A stretch of 64,000 nt of DNA from Melioribacteraceae bacterium (GTDB lineage: Bacteria > Bacteroidota > Ignavibacteria > Ignavibacteriales > Melioribacteraceae). The notes below the pieces were generated by a model. It ran no database searches and was not told where the DNA came from. It saw only the letters and a list, made by a program, of their open reading frames with translations. The DNA is taken from the NCBI GenBank assembly GCA_026417375.1, contig JAOADJ010000032.1, forward strand, positions 55,501-119,500, written 5' to 3'. This document shows positions 62,801-64,000 of this stretch, piece by piece. Position numbers and translations under genes: made by a program. Numbering within the stretch: position 1 is the stretch's first letter; the number at the start of each line of letters is the position of its first letter.

Positions 62801-63162
62801 TTTGCAGCTGTAAAATCTGGTTTAATATAACCAGGAACTGTACCTTGACGGTAAACAGAACCACCAACACGAACCTGTCCATCTACTTTTCCACCCCATA
62901 AGAATCCTGATTGGAAAACTGCAGTTTTATTGCTTCCTTTTGGGAATACTAAACCTGAGTTACCATTTTGGTTAATATCGGTTTGTCCATCGTTTCTTAT
63001 CCAAGTTGAAATATTATTTATATTGAACTTGGTATAAACGGGAGTACCGAGAGTTTTGTTTAAGGTATTCTTCTTTTCATCGCCACCTTTAGCAAATACA
63101 AAACCAGTGGCAGCAACAATTAGAAGCATTACACTTAAAAATCTAATTAATTTTTTATTCAT
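59827..63162 (-). CDS. Large secreted protein with T9SS type A-like C-terminal sorting domain
   Basis: Signal peptide; C-terminus VFPNPYYGVNSQ...ATIRIFNLAGQLVRTLEKDT...WDLNNKEQLPVASGLYIVHIDMPDLGKTKILKVAV. Confidence 0.85.
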   Translation of the reverse strand: MNKKLIRFLSVMLLIVAATGFVFAKGGDEKKNTLNKTLGTPVYTKFNINNISTWIRNDGQTDINQNGNSGLVFPKGSNKTAVFQSGFLWGGKVDGQVRVGGSVYRQGTVPGYIKPDFTAANPNDADVRIYRVRRDYKTGDLSSELADGDGPSIDAIRAQYEKDWNEWPWRQGAPFEDVNGNKTYEPNVDIPGVPGADQTVWFVANDLDPAKTDFMYGSLPMGIEEQVTAWGYNATGALGNMMFRKFIIINKNKDKKAFTDMYVSWWSDPDLGDAGDDFVGCDTLLSLGYVYNANASDHTYDPLPPPAAGFDYFQGPIVPGAATDEAIFKGKKVKGKKNLPMTSFYFFINGDAVYTDPTQGNYDRGTLGFYNLFQGKVSTTGQFFTDPITKKATTKALAGDPLTRTGWIDGLLHAPGDRRLGMASGPFNMAFGDTQEVVVATICAGAIPGVDRLGAIGLLKFYDLQAQLAYDNFFNVPTAPPAPVVSVAPMDAEIILTWGNDPAKVAATETYSKGGYKFQGYNVYQLPSATAQKSEARLIATFDVIDGTGKISDLEFDPVAGVVQSKVVQFGTDSGVKRSISIKNDVFNGGLPVYNGSRYFFAVTAYAYNESPQAVPRVLENPLNVITVVPQKPNPGVRYGAVPGDVIKGTRTAGASDGKVEAYVIDPTKLTGSTYTVTFTDNGLGDGGVLWTLKKGNTVILDKQANLSGDDDYLIVDGLQIKVVGPPPGLKSDDQFSTDNKALWGWDIPSGTRRFTWASADPDGSFHFEAFQHSVGWNSPAHYFNGLPMLVGPGDVKNVLLRLAAVNQGTVKFNPTFDKNDANVSYGYRYVRAATSAAPANPTFGAPIIKNKVAGYAFQEYDQTVPLSAWDVDNPASPKRLAVGYLENNVQHGLVDGKYWPAVYTDLDAVGVNNAGATGPREWLFIYNAPYTAATSNKDFEESILTSTKIPVMYWAAWNRRNTSNWASPSGTDQLALFANKAITPKDVFTFTAPSVTVSDDLAKQDVEQINVFPNPYYGVNSQELNKYQRFVTFTHLPTKATIRIFNLAGQLVRTLEKDTPDQFFRWDLNNKEQLPVASGLYIVHIDMPDLGKTKILKVAVIQEQQVLDRF

Positions 63163-63190
63163 GTTTTACTCCTGTTATTTTTCAATACTT

Positions 63191-64000
63191 TTAGTATTCT
63201 AATCTGATACCTAAACGAATTTGTCTTGGTGGACCATAAAGATTACCACCACCGCCGTAACCAGCTTGATAATCGATATTCAAAGCTTTGTATAAATCAA
63301 TATATCTTGGGCCATAAGTAGAAATTAATTGTTGAGATAATTCTGGATTTGTAATAACAGCATCATCTTCTGGTGAGCCGGTTCTCAAGAAAACATTTCT
63401 TACGTTTTTAGCATCAAATAAGTTAATTACAAATAAATATACGTTGAGAGCTAATTTATCAAACAAACGAATTGTTTTATCAACGCGTAAGTCAACTTGA
63501 AATTCACCAGGAGTAGTTGAAGCATTTAATGGTTCAATTGGTGAACGGAAACGTGCATCTGATTCAGCATTTAAAGCACCAGTACCTCTTGTATATGGAT
63601 GTCCATTATTGAATGTAGCTAATAATGAAACACCAAATTCATGTAATAATGCTGGACCATCATTTTGTCCAAAACGATAATCAACATTTAAATTACCTTT
63701 GATACCTTGGTTGTAATTTAATAATGAAATATATTTTGGATAGAATACAGTTACACCATCAAGAGGAGCACCAACAACACCATTGTTTGAATATGGATTT
63801 GAACCAGTACCTCTTGCATCTTGGAATGAAATAGAAGCGTTGAGTGTAACTCTTTCATATCTTCTCATATTAAGAGCAATTTCAATACCTTTTGTAGTTG
63901 CGAAATCGCCATTAGTTAAAGTATTGTAATTTTGGAATGCTGAATTTTTGTCAACTGGTTGACTCTTGAATTGAACTTGATCTTTAATATCTCTATAATA
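63191..64000 (-). CDS. TonB-dependent receptor, C-terminal part (5' end beyond window)
   Basis: Frame stays open past the ORF-track start (63868) to the window edge: YYRDIKDQVQFKSQPVDKN...TTKGIEIALNMRRYERVTLNASISFQDARGTGSNPYS; C-terminal PRQIRLGIRLEY. Confidence 0.85.
   Translation of the reverse strand, partial: YYRDIKDQVQFKSQPVDKNSAFQNYNTLTNGDFATTKGIEIALNMRRYERVTLNASISFQDARGTGSNPYSNNGVVGAPLDGVTVFYPKYISLLNYNQGIKGNLNVDYRFGQNDGPALLHEFGVSLLATFNNGHPYTRGTGALNAESDARFRSPIEPLNASTTPGEFQVDLRVDKTIRLFDKLALNVYLFVINLFDAKNVRNVFLRTGSPEDDAVITNPELSQQLISTYGPRYIDLYKALNIDYQAGYGGGGNLYGPPRQIRLGIRLEY

Noticed and set aside
1-64000. CRISPR arrays, IS elements, integrases, prophage, tRNA or rRNA genes
   Set aside because: No regularly spaced repeats, transposase/integrase motifs or tRNA-like T-arm signals other than the tmRNA were seen.

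Overview
AT-rich, gene-dense chromosomal window. Protein resemblance suggests a Bacteroidota/Chlorobiota/Ignavibacteria-type genome (T9SS/PorV-like proteins, GWxTD protein, atpA/G cluster without atpD/C); this taxonomic call is inference. I saw no tRNA, rRNA, CRISPR array, phage or IS element. The clear RNA gene is a tmRNA (ssrA) on the minus strand at about 18255-18617, with a readable tag GEYNYALAA. Core blocks are argS-rsfS-LytR_C, guaA-radC, accB-accC-gcvH with efp, dapF, lptF/lptG-like permeases, add/hutU/serA-like, actP-DUF485, rplS-trmD-rimM-khpA-rpsP-ffh, and an F-type ATPase cluster (AtpZ-B-E-F-H-A-G) coupled to bactofilin and an M23 peptidase. The best candidates for less-described biology are: (1) a four-gene secreted protein / FecR / outer-membrane-like / CHASE2-adenylate cyclase operon at 25190-31551; (2) a Cache-PAS-CBS-DUF294 sensor nucleotidyltransferase next to acetate-symporter genes at 38672-43527; (3) a structured, pseudoknot-capable RNA element between rpsP and khpA; (4) a phoH gene with no canonical start codon near its Shine-Dalgarno sequence, overlapping an upstream terminator. 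All calls come from reading the sequence and the supplied ORF translations; no searches were run.
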